DNA of 64,000 nt, taken from the NCBI GenBank assembly GCA_947471745.1, contig CANJKZ010000774.1, positions 2,152,001-2,216,000 of the forward strand, in the 5' to 3' direction. The notes under the pieces were generated by a model that saw nothing but the letters and a program-made list of their open reading frames with translations, was not told where the DNA came from and searched no databases. A program made the position numbers and the translations under genes. This document shows positions 39,303-49,387 of the stretch, in pieces; the first letter of the stretch is position 1; every line of letters begins with the position of its first letter. Source of the stretch: Closterium sp. Naga37s-1 (Eukaryota; Streptophyta; Zygnematophyceae; Desmidiales; Closteriaceae).

Positions 39303-40320
39303 TCAAGAGACAAGCAAGTGAGGCAGAGTGGGCAGAAGCCCAAGAGCAGTGCAAAAACGCTAATGATCACCAGACCTGAGGGCCTTTGTGAAGACATCAG
39401 CAGTGTTGGCCCGAGAGGCCACGAAGGAAAGGCGAAGCTGACCACGCTGCTGCAGCTCTCGAGCAAGAAAGTAGCGAAGAGCAATGTGCTTCGTTCTGTG
39501 CTCCAGTCTCTGCTCGTGACACAAGGCAAGCATGACCTTGTTGTCGACGTACGCTGAGTCTCCCGGTCGTCGGCCCAAGAAGCGTCGGAGTGTCCTATGA
39601 GTACCAGTGAACCCCACCCTCCAAGCACGAGCCCCATGCCCGATGTACTGCACAAGTAACGCAGTACCCTCTTCGCAGCATCCCAGTGCACCTTTCGGTG
39701 TCTACCGGGAGCCACGTATCGAGCCAGGAGGCTGAGAGGGTACGCGAGGTCAGGTCGTGTGCACGTCATCATGTACATGAGGCAACCTACAAGCTCTAGA
39801 TACGGACCACTCGGCTCTACGGACTCGTCCGAAGGTGGAGCTAAGAGCGAGTGGCCAGTAGGCAAAGGAGTGGGCTGTGGCGAGGAGTACTGGAAGCCGA
39901 AGCGCTGAAGGACCTGATGCACCATGTGTGACTGAGTAAGGGTGATGGTGCGCCATGCTCTGTCCCGGGTGATATGCAAGCCAAGATAGCTCCGCAGCTC
40001 ACCCAGGTCAGTGCAGGTGTGTCTCTCCTGCAGCTCCGCCTTCACTAGGGCCAGCGCCTCAGTGTCAGCAGTAGCAAAAACCAAGTCGTCGACGTACACA
40101 AGAACGTAGAATGGCGGCCGAGAAGTGTTGGTGCGTAGAAACAGCAACGGGTCAGCAAACCCAAGAGCCGCAAGTGTCGTCCTCAGTGTGTCGTGCCACT
40201 CGCGAGGCGCCTGGCGGAGACCGTAGACTGGCCGCCGGAGGCTCCACTAGGTACCTGCAGGAAACGACCCAGTGAAGCCGGGTGGGCGGCGCAGCCAGAT
40301 ATCCTCGTGCAGGCTGCCCT
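39303..40320 (-). pseudogene. E7 RT and RNase H fragment
   Basis: The minus strand codes RT from the LRRPPG region through LVYVDDLVFATAD (YVDD at 40086-40097) and the connection to GHSDASWADD (RNase H, about 39580). An internal deletion then joins DRETQR directly to YVDNKVMLAL, removing the CEAEIY helix, and the frame shifts there. A further indel and a stop disturb the RT part (about 40150-40250). The end is LPHLLVS-stop at 39303. Confidence 0.82.
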
Positions 40321-40425
40321 GTGTAGGCTATAGTGGGGTAGCCCATAAGGGGTACAACCCAATTAGGGTTATTACTTGTACCCAACTCTTTCATAGTTCA
40401 TTCATTCTCGTTCATTCTTCTGAAA
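40321..40425 (+). repeat. E8 5' LTR, lacking its first about 27 bp
   Basis: Compared with the 3' LTR at 53750, the starting TGTCAGAAC segment is missing and the LTR begins at GTGTAGGC, fused to E7 RT sequence. The inner end runs into the PBS. Confidence 0.8.
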
Positions 40426-40480
40426 TGGTTTTAGAGCAGGTCCTCCGCTAGGACCATTTTTTTTTCCTTGGGCCCACCAC
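40426..40480 (+). other. E8 primer binding site, hairpin, T-tract and GGGCCCACCAC box
   Basis: TGGTTTTAGAGCAGG at 40426 is a diverged initiator-Met-type PBS. A perfect inverted repeat GGTCCT-CCGCT-AGGACC (40439-40455), a T-tract and GGGCCCACCAC (40470-40480) follow. The stem sequence differs from that of E2 but pairing is retained. Confidence 0.7.
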
Positions 40481-41165
40481 AGCGCTACCTTGCTAGCAGC
40501 CCTCTGCAGCCCTCGTGCTGCCCCTACTGCCAGTCGCGACCCGTAGGCCCCTAGGCCCCGGCCCGTCGCTCCTAGCCTCGCGGCCCGTCGCCCTTAGGCC
40601 TCGCGGCCCGTCGCCCCTAGCCCACCGGCCCGTCGCTCCTGGCCCCGCGGCCCGTCGCCCCTAGGCCCCCGGCCCGTCGCCCCTAGGCCCCGTGGCCCGT
40701 CGCCCCTAGGCCCCCGGCCCGTCACTCCCGGCCCTGCGGCCCGTCACTTCTGGCCCCTCGGCCCATCGCCCCTAGGCCCACGGCCCTTCGCCACTAGGCC
40801 TCGACCCGTCGCTCCTGGCCCCGCGGCCCGTCGCCCCTAGGCCCCCCTTGCTCATCGCCCCTAGGCCCCGCGGCCCGTCACCCCTAGGCCCCAGGCCCGT
40901 CGCTCCCGGCCCCGCGGCCCATCGCTCCTGGCCCCGCGGCCCGTCGCCCCTAGGCCCTCAGCCCGTCGCCCCTAGGCACCGCGGCCCGTCGCCCTTAGGC
41001 CCCCGGCCCGTCACTCCCGGCCCCTCGGCCCGTCGCTCCTGGCCCCGCGGCCCATCCCCCCTAGCCCTGGCCCGTAGCCCCTGGCCCCGCGGCCCGTCGC
41101 CCCTAGGCCCCGACCCGTCGCCCCTACGCCCCGGCCCGTCGCCCCTGGCCCCGACACGTTGCCCC
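40481..41165 (+). repeat. E8 leader: CCCGTCGCCCCTAGGCCCCG array
   Basis: Degenerate repeats of about 20-24 bp built on GGCCCGTCGCCCCTAGGCCC fill the leader. The E4 and E11 leaders are the same repeat family on the other strand. The sense strand is C-rich. Confidence 0.78.
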
Positions 41166-41265
41166 ACGGCCGCCCCTAGGCCCTCGAGCCGCCCCTCCTG
41201 CAGCCTGCTGCCTGCCCTGTTCCTCGCGCTGCCTGGCCTCTGCCCGCCCTACGTGCTGCGCCACT

Positions 41266-42854
41266 ACGGCTTCTCTCCGCGTGCTAGCGTTCAATCATGA
41301 GGGACGCCCCCTGCAGTTTGACACGTGGCTCGACGACCTGCAGCTGTACCTGCTGAGCGACTCTAGGGACAGTGTTTCGTTGTTTGACCACACGTCTGGC
41401 ACCGCTCCCGCCCCTCCCGCCATAGCTGACAGTGCGACCTGCTCACAGTGGCTGACTCGCGACGCTACTGCCCGCTTAGCCATTCACAACCACCTCTCGT
41501 TGGCCGAATGCCTTCACTTCGGACAGCACAGGACAGAACAGGCACTGTACGACGCTGTAGTCGCTCCCTACTCCTTGCCTGCCACTGCTGCTCTAGGCCG
41601 CCTCCTACTGCCCTACCTGTTCCCCGAGCTGTCCGCCTTTGCCACAGTAGAGGACCTGGTTTCCCACCTTCGCACTAGCGACACTCGCTACCGAGCTGCC
41701 GCCCCAACTGAGTTCCTTGTTAGAACCAGCCCCCGATGTTCATCACTCTCTACTTTATAGTCACTCGCCTCCCTCACTCTCTTCGCTCTGTCAGGGACCA
41801 CTTTCTCTCCCTCGACCCCACAGTCCTCACTATTGACCTACTCGAGCAGCACCTCCTTGCAGCTGAGACTAGTGCAGTCGCTGTAGGTGCTGCTCGTGGC
41901 ACTCCGCGCACGCCCTTCTTTGAGGGGTGCTCCCCCTCCCCCCTTGCCCCCTCCTATGCCTCTGCTGCTGCTGTAGACGTCCTTGGTAGTGAGGATGTCG
42001 GGGCTGCTTCTACTAGTGCGAAGCGTCGCAGCAGTAAGGGCAAGGGTGGCAGGGATGGTGGAGGGGGCATCGGGAGTGGTGGTGGGGGCAGCAGTGGAGG
42101 TAGTGGAGGCAGTCGAGGTGGTGGCTGCGGTGGGAGTGGTGGCGGGAGTGGGGGCGTTGGTGGCGGCGGTGGAGGCAGCGGTGGGAGTGGCGGTAGTGGC
42201 AGCGGTGGCAGTGGTGGCGGTAGGACTGGAGCTCAGCGTGGAGATTCTGGAGGAGGCCAGCGGCAGCGGCAGTAGCGTCGGAGCGAGACCCCGTTGCCCT
42301 AGCAGCTTCGTGAGTGGTTGTTTCAGTGTGGGGCGTCTGGGGGTAGTGTGAGCTGCCCGTATGTCATTCGCATGGGTGACCGTGCTGGTCAGACATGCGG
42401 GAAGCCTCACACTCAGCACCGCTGCTTCTCCCGCCTCGACGATGCTTGGCGTGCTGAGTTTGGTGATGAGGTCGAGCTCCCCCACTGGGCAGAGCTTCTT
42501 AGGTCTAGCGTTGCGATCTTTGACCTAGACTATGATGCAATTCTTTCTGCTATGTATGCTTTGTCTGCTAGTGCTGAGGGTGACTATTACCGGTGTGTGC
42601 CGCCTGACCCAGGTATAGAGGCTGCTGCTCTAGGTGCTAGTGAGTCTTCTCTCCCCGGTACTGCGCCTGTTGAGGCCTTGCACACTTTCACGCTAGACTC
42701 AGGTGCCTCACGCTGTTTCTTTCGTGACAGCACCACCCTCACTCCTCTCTCTGCACCTGTCCCCGTCAGACTGGCTGACCCCTCTACGGGCCCGGTCGTT
42801 GCCCGTTCCTCCACTGTTCTCCCTTGTCCGGCGGTTCCGTCCGGCTCACTGTAA
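41266..42854 (+). pseudogene. E8 gag and start of protease
   Basis: The expected start codon is ACG at 41266 instead of ATG. The N-terminal Gag (ASLRVLAFNHEG, WLDDLQLYL) runs to about 41720, where the frame shifts. The second part begins MFITLYFIVTRL and passes into a poly-Gly/Ser block (42050-42235). A TAG at about 42273 and a further TAG at about 42300 flank the QLREWL motif (42299-42320). The Cys/His motif with CGKPHTQHRCF follows (42354-42430), and protease LDSGAS near 42700. TAA at about 42852 ends the frame. Confidence 0.82.
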
Positions 42855-44866
42855 GGTCTTCACCTCCCCTTGTTCTCTACGAACTTGGTGAGTACCGCGG
42901 CCCTCCAGGATTCGATGGTCACTACCACCACTCCTGGGGGTCAGCGTGTGTCGATCTGCACGTGTACACGGATGGGTCGTCACCTGGCCACGTTCACACG
43001 TCGGCCAGGGTCGAGTCTGTACACACTGGCTACCAAGCCTCCTCAGGTAGCTGCGTTTGCCCAGTTGTCCGCGTCAGGTGCGGTAGCACCCCCTTGCTCG
43101 TGTCGCCTCCTGTCGCACCAGACTCTCCTCTGGCACCACCGCCTTGGTCACCCCTCCCTGCCACGCCTACGTGGCATGCACTCCCGCCTCCTTGTCTCTG
43201 GTCTTCCCAGGTCTCTGCCTCCCCTCCCGCCCTCGCCTGCCCCGCCCTGTCTTCCTTATGTCGAGGAGCGGCAGCGCGCTGCTCCTCACACCTCCTCATT
43301 TTCCCCGACGACTGCCCCCCTGCAGACTCTCCACATGGACGTGTGGGCCCAGCCCGCGTCAGTGGACAGGGCCGAGAGTGCTACTTTCTGCTGGTCGTTG
43401 ACGACTACACGCGGTTCACCACCGTCTTCCCCTTGCGCAGCAAGGGTGAGGTCGTTGATGTCTTGATCCCTTGCATCCGTGCAGTACGTTTCGAGCTCCG
43501 CGAGCGGTTCGGCCAGGACCTTCTTGTCCTGCGTCCGCACTCTGACAGAGGTGGTGAGTTCTCCTTCGACCTCTTGCGGGACTTTTGTCGTGGGGAGGGC
43601 ATCCTCCAGTCGTTCACGCTTCCGGCCTCACCGCAGCAAAATGGGATTGCTGAGCGCCGCATTGGCTTAGTCATGGAGGTCGCTCGTACCTCCATGATGC
43701 ATGCGGCTGCTCCCCACTTTGTGTGGCCGTTTGCGGTCCAGTACGCTGCGCATCAGCTCAACCTCTGGCCCCGTGTCTTCTTGCCAGAGACCTCGCCCAC
43801 ACTGCGTTGGACGGGGCAGGTTGGCGATGCGTCAGTGTTCCGGATCTGGGGCTCTCGTGCCTTTGTTCGCGATATGTCCGCGGACAAGCTCTCCGCCCGT
43901 GCTATCCCCTGCGTCTTCCTTGGCTTTCTCCCTTACGCGCCGGGCTGGCAGTTTTACCACCCCACCTCGCGTCGTGTCCTCCCGTCTCAGGACGTCACGT
44001 TCGACAAGTCGGTTCCCTTTTACCGTCTCTTCCCCTACCGCTCTGCCCCTCTCCCGTCCCCGCCGCTCTTCCTTGCTCCCGGTCCCCCTTCGGTAGACCC
44101 CCTCCTGCCCCAGGGTCCTGCTCCCTCAGGAGTGTCTCAGGTAGACCCTCTCCCTGGTACTGCGCCTCTCGTGGTAGCTGTCGGCTCAGGTGCTGCTCCA
44201 GGTGCTGCGTCTGGGGGTGCGGAGCCGGGGGGTGCGGGGTCTGAGGGTGCTGGGTCTGGGGGTGCTGAGCCTGGGGGCGAGGAGCCTGGGGGTGCTGAGC
44301 CTGAGGGTGTTGAGCCTGGGGGTGCAGAGCCTCGGGGTGCTGCTTCATCTGGAGGTCCTGCTGGTACTTCGCCGCGACTGTCTCCGCAGCAGTTGCATGA
44401 GTGGCTTGTTCGGTGCGCACGCCTTCGGAGTGGAGCTCCCGGAGCTGGAGGCACTGGAGACGCTGGAGCTAGAGGTGCCGGAGTTACTGCTGGAGCTAGT
44501 GGTACTGGAGGTACTGCGGCTGCTGGTCCTGGAGGTGCTCGTACCAGGGGTTCTGGAGCTGCCGGGTCTGGTGGTGTTGGGGGCGCTGGAGCAGGAGACC
44601 CTACGGAGCCTGGAGCTGCTAGAGCTAGAGGCTCTTGCGCTGGTGGAGCTGGCGCTGGCAGCGCTGGAGCTGGAGGAGCTGAAGTTGGAGGCACTGGCGC
44701 GGGAGGTGCTGGAGCTGCCGGAGCTGGAGCTGTTGACCCTCGAGTTGGAGGTGCTGGAGGCACCGTGCGGCCGCGACCGTACTTCGTTCCCCTGCTTCAG
44801 CAGGTTCTTGGAGTCCCGTCTTCTACTGCCCTTACTCCTCCCTTACTGTGTCCACCGCCTGACTAG
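42855..44866 (+). pseudogene. E8 integrase and Gly-rich linker
   Basis: After a frameshift around the protease-integrase border, one long frame codes the integrase core: LVVDDYTRF (about 43395), HSDRGGEF (about 43540) and NGIAERRIGL (about 43645). The usual MDVWGP segment (about 43335) is read in a neighbouring frame. The IN C-terminal part has FRIWGS and FLGFLP. A Gly/Ala/Glu linker follows, with a second LREW-type motif in the form QQLHEWL (about 44387-44410). TAG at 44864 ends the frame. Confidence 0.82.
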
Positions 44867-46199
44867 TCGCAGCCGCCGTTACAGCCAGCCTCCCCACTGC
44901 CTGCTCCCACTCCTTACACTGAGCAGTCTTGCGGTCTTGCAGAGCGTCGTGAGCCTGCGTCTCGTCCTGTCTCGCCTGTTCGCACTGCTCGTCGCGTTCC
45001 TTGTTCGCGTCCTCCTCCTGTCCCCGGCACGCACGCTATGGCACTCCGTCCTTCCTCTGTTCCACTGCGTGTTCCTCTGCGTGCTCCTCCTGAGTCCTCT
45101 CTTCCTGACGTCCCTGACCCTGAGTCTGACCGCGCTTGTGCTGCTAGTCCCACTGTCTTTCGTCTCCTCGCCACTGCTGTCACTGACCCTTCTTTTGAGT
45201 CTGCTGCTGTGTCTGCACTCGTTGCTGAGCTGCTTGACTTTGCTGCTGCCTGCCGTCTAGACTATGCCACTGCTCTAGTTGTTGAGTCTGAGTCTGCCAG
45301 TCCTCCGTCCGTCGGGGGTGAGTGTGCTCTTGGCACGGACGTCCTTGAGGACAGGCAGGAGGAATTTGAGTGTCTTGCAGCTGCTGTACCTCGTTTCACG
45401 TCCATGCTGCTTGCCCCTGAGGGAGACCCGGATGCACCAGACATCCCGACCCCGCGCTCTTACGCAGAGGCAATTACGGGTCCTTACTCCTCTCAGTGGC
45501 AGGCAGCCATGGATGCCGAGATGGCATCCTGGATGTCCACAAGCACCTACGTCGATGAGGTTCGCCCACCTGGGGCGAACATAGTCGATGGCATGTGGAT
45601 TTTCAGGGTGAAGCGGCCGCCGGGTTCTCCGCCTGCCTTCAAGGCGCGTTACATTGCTAGAGGCTTCAGTCAGCGACAGGGGTTCGACTACTTCCATACC
45701 TTCTCCCGCACCCCGAAGATGACTACTCTTCAGGTGTTGCTGCACATCGCTGCTCAGCGTGACTACGAGTTGCACTCACTAGACTTCAGCACAGCAAACC
45801 TGCAGGGCAGCCTACACGAGGAGATTTGGTTGCGCCGCCCACCTTGCTTCACTGAGTCTTTTCCTGCAGGTACTCAGTGGAGCCTCCGACGGCCAGTCTA
45901 CGGTCTCCGCCAGGCGCCTCGTGAGTGGCACGACACAGTGAGAACTACACTTGCGGCTCTTGGGTTTGCTCCTGCTACTGCTGACCCGTCGCTGTTTCTA
46001 CGCACCGACACCTCGCTGCCGCCATCCTACATCCTCGTCTACATCGACGACCTCGTCTTTGCCACTGCTGACACTGAGGCACTGACACTTGTGAAGTCCA
46101 AGCTGCAGAAGAGACACACCTGCACTGACCTGGGTGAACTGCGCAGCTATCTTGACTTGCAGATCACCAGGGAAAGAGCACGGCGCACCATCACACTGA
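44867..46199 (+). pseudogene. E8 RT region up to the LTR insertion
   Basis: The frame open from 45038 includes PSVGGECALGTDVLEDRQEE, AMDAEMASW, WIFRVKR, FKARYIARGF, LDFSTANLQGSLHEEIWL and YGLRQAPREWH. The catalytic box is YIDD (46040-46051), as in E2. It breaks at ITLTQ, where a short LTR is inserted. RNase H continues in two separate copies (46341 and 52705). Confidence 0.85.
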
Positions 46200-46340
46200 C
46201 TCAGTGTCAAACATATATGTTATAGTCTATCTAGGCTGTAGTGGGGTAGTTCTTATAAGGTACAACACTTTTAGGTTTCTCACTTGTACCCACCTGTTTG
46301 CTAGTTCAGTCATTCATTTTGTCAATATTCTAACACTCAG
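46200..46340 (+). repeat. Solo LTR with 5-bp target duplication inside E8 RT
   Basis: The LTR is 46205-46335 (131 bp), starting TGTCAAACATATATG and ending ATTCTAACA. It is flanked by CTCAG (46200-46204 and 46336-46340). It matches the E9 3' LTR at 52570-52699, so it is the scar of an E9-type insertion after LTR-LTR recombination. Confidence 0.88.
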
Positions 46341-46673
46341 TCACACATGGTGCACCAGGTCCTTCAGCGCTTTGGCTTCTAGTTCTCCTCGCCACAGCCC
46401 ACTCCTCTGTCTACCAGCCACTCGCTCTCAGCTCCACCTTCGGACGAGTCCGTAGAGCCGAGTGGTCTGTGCCCAGAGCTTGTGGGTTGCCTCATGTACC
46501 TGATGACGTGCACACGACCTGACCTCGCGTACCGTCTCAGCCTCCTGGCTCGCTATATGGCTCCCGGTAGGCACCGAAAGGTGCACTGGGATGCTGCGAA
46601 GAGGGTACTGCGTTACTTGTGCAATACGTTGGGCATGGGGCTCGTGCTTGGAGGACGGGGTCCAGTTGTCTAG
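46341..46673 (+). pseudogene. E8 RT-RNase H connection, first copy of a duplicated segment
   Basis: It codes SHMVHQVLQRFGF and ELVGCLMYLMTCTRPDLAY and continues to GGRGPVV, then ends at 46673, where E9 gag begins. The same stretch occurs at 52705-53034, followed there by the normal RNase H. A TAG at about 46380 interrupts it. Confidence 0.8.
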
Positions 46674-48460
46674 TTGGACGATGCTGTAGTTGCGCGCTAC
46701 TCCTCCCCTGCCACTGCTGCCCTTAGCCGCCTCATGCTGCCGTACCTTTTCCCTGACCTTGCCGCCTTTGCCACAGTTGCTGACCTCATTACTCACCTCC
46801 ACTCTAGTGACGCCCGCTACCGCCCTGCCCTTCCCACTGAGTTCTGTGCCAAGAACCCCCCCCCAATGTACATCACCCTTTACTACTTAGTCACCCGCCT
46901 CCCTGACTCCCTTGCTTCAGTCAGGGACCACTTTCTCTCCCTTTGCCCCACCGAGCTCACTGTCGACCTGCTAGAGGAGGGCCTCGCTGCAGCTGAGAAG
47001 AGTATCTTAGCTGTAGGTGCTTCTCGCGGCGACCGTCGCACCCCTTTCTTTCAGGGGTGTTCCCCTGTTCCCCTTCTCCCCTCTGTTGCTTCTGCTGCTG
47101 CTGTCGACCTCGTTGGCACTGAGGAGGTCGGGGCTGCGTCTGCTCCCAGTGGGAGGCGCCGCAACAGTAAGGGCAAGGGGAGCAAGGGTGGTGGAGGGGA
47201 CGGCGGGGGCGGCGGCGGAGGCGGTGGAGGAGGCGGAGGGGGTGGCGGTGGAGGTGGGGGTGGTGCCGGGAGTGGGGGCTTTAGTGGCGGCGGTGGAGGT
47301 GGTGGAGGCAGCGGCGGAGGTGGTGGAGGCAGTGGCGGAGGTGGTGGAGGCAGCGGCAGTGGTGGTGGAGGCAGCAGCAGCGTTGGTGGAGGTGGCGGCG
47401 GCGGTGGTGCTGGGCGAGGTGCAGCCGCGCAGCGTGGAGGCTTTGGTGGTAGCCAGCGCCAGCAGCAGCCGCGTTCCCGTGAGACCCCGTCGGCCCAGCA
47501 GCTTCGTGAGTGGTACGTTTGGCGTGGGAGGTCTGGGGGTGCTGGTCCCTGCACTTACGTTCTTCGCACCGGCGGGCGTCGTGGGGAGACGTGCAGGCTG
47601 CCACACACTGTGCAGCACTGCTTTGGTCGCCTGGCGCGCCCAGTTTCCTGACGCTGTTGAGCTCCCTCGCTGGGGTGATCTGCTTAGGGAGAATGTTGCT
47701 ATCTTTGAACTTGACTTCGATGCTATCCTTGCTGCCATGTATGCTGTGACTGATAGTGCTGAGGGTGACTGTTACCTGAGTGTCCCGCCCGACCCGGGCA
47801 TTGAGGCTGCTGCTCTAGGTGCTAGTGAGTCTGCTCTCTCTGGTACTGCACCTACTGAGGCCTTGCACACTTTCACACTGGACTCTGGTGCTTCGCGCTC
47901 CTTCTTCCGCGACAGCACCACACTCACGCCGCTCAATCGGCCAGTCGCAGTCTTCTTGGGTGACCCCTCTGGGGGCCCTGTCCTTGCGCACTCCGTCGGG
48001 CTTGCTGTCGGGACTCCACCTCCCCTCATTCTCTACGAACCTGGTGAGTGGAGATGACCTCCAGGACGCGTGGGTCGACCAGTTCACCCCTGGAGGTCAG
48101 CGTGTGACCCACTGCACTTGCTCTCGGACGGGCCGCCACCTGGCCACGTTCACCTGTCGGCCTGGGTCGAGTCTGTACACACTGACTACTGCGTCTCCTC
48201 CGGTCACTGCGTCTGGTCAGGTAGCCACGTCTAGTCAGGTGTTTGCTGCCGTGTCCAGTTCTAGTCCAGAGTCTGCCCCCTGCTCGTGTCGTCCTTTGTT
48301 GCACGAGACTCTCCTTTGGCACCACCGCCTTGGTCACCCCTCCCTGCCTCGTCTTCGAGGTATGGCCTCCCGTACCCTTGTCTCGGGTCTCCCCCGGTCC
48401 CTCCCTCCCCTTCCTCCGGGGCCTGACCCTACCTATGTTCCGTGTGTCGAGGGCCGGTAG
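46674..48460 (+). pseudogene. E9 gag, protease and integrase zinc-binding segment
   Basis: Gag lacks its N-terminal quarter. Poly-Gly (47190-47430), QQLREWY (47496-47517) and a Cys/His motif (47550-47625) are present. A small deletion at about 47635 within the conserved LTDAWR segment shifts the frame. Protease LDSGAS is at about 47880. A second deletion of about 30 bp near 47995 shifts it again. The segment HHRLGHPSLPRL is near 48330. CAG has become TAG at 48458. Confidence 0.82.
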
Positions 48461-49387
48461 CGCGCCGCTCCTCACTCCTCCACGTTCCCTCCACTGGAGG
48501 CTCCCCTGCAGACTCTTCACATGGACGTGTGGGGCCCAGCCCGCGTCCGTGGACAGGGTCACGAGCGTTACTTCCTGCTGGTCGTTGACGACTACTCGCG
48601 TTACACCACAGTCTTCCCCTTGCGCAGCAAGGGTGAGGTCACTGAGGTGTTGATCGACTGGATCCGCGGTGCCCGTTGCCAGCTCAGCGAGCGTTTCGGT
48701 TCGGACCTTCCTGTTCTGCGTGTGCACTCAGACAGAGGTGGTGAGTTTTCCTCCGACCTTATGAGGGCCTTCTGTCGTGCGGAGGGCATCCGCCAGACGT
48801 TCACGCTTCCGGCCTCCCCACAGCAAAATGGGATTGCTGAGCGCCGCATTGGCATGGTCATGGACGTCGCTCGTACGTCCATGATCCATGCGGCTGCTCC
48901 CCATTTTCTGTGGCCGTTCGCGGTCCAGTACGCTGCGCATCAGATCAACCTTCAGCCTCGTGTCTCCTTGCCGGAGACCACACCTACTCTGCGGTGGACG
49001 GGGAAGGTTGGCGATGCGTCTGTGTTCCGTGTCTGGGGATCTCGAGCTTTTGTCCATGGTACTTCAGCGGACAAGCTGTCCTCCCATGCCGTTCCCTGCG
49101 TCTTCCTTGGCTTCCCCCCTGACGCACCCGGGTGGCAGTTCTACCACCCCACCTCGCGGCGTGTTCTGTCCTCTCAGGACGTCACAATTGACGAGTCGGT
49201 GTCTTACTACCGTCTCTTTCCCTACCGCAATGCCTCTCTCCCCCCCCCGCCACTCTTCCTAGCACCAGGTACTCCTCCGGTAGACCCCCTCCCCCCTCAG
49301 GGTCTTGCCCCCTCAGGTGTGTCCCAGGTAGACCCTGCCGAGCCGGTCGAGGTAGCTGTCGACTCAGGTGCTGCTAGGGGTGCTTAG
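48461..49387 (+). pseudogene. E9 integrase core
   Basis: A frame from 48521 codes MDVWGP, LVVDDYSRYTTVFPL, HSDRGGEF (about 48725) and SPQQNGIAERRIGM (about 48815), which gives D, D and E. The C-terminal integrase part includes FRVWGS and CVFLGFPPDAPGW. A TAG at 49385 ends it in the linker. It is very close to the E3 integrase. Confidence 0.83.

Larger units (their letters stand above)
38917..40320 (-). mobile_element. E7: 3' part of a short-LTR copia element
   Basis: The minus strand holds RT, RNase H, the 3' UTR and the 3' LTR (38917-39055). The 5' side is cut within RT by the E8 LTR at 40321, so gag, protease, integrase and 5' LTR are absent. Confidence 0.85.
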
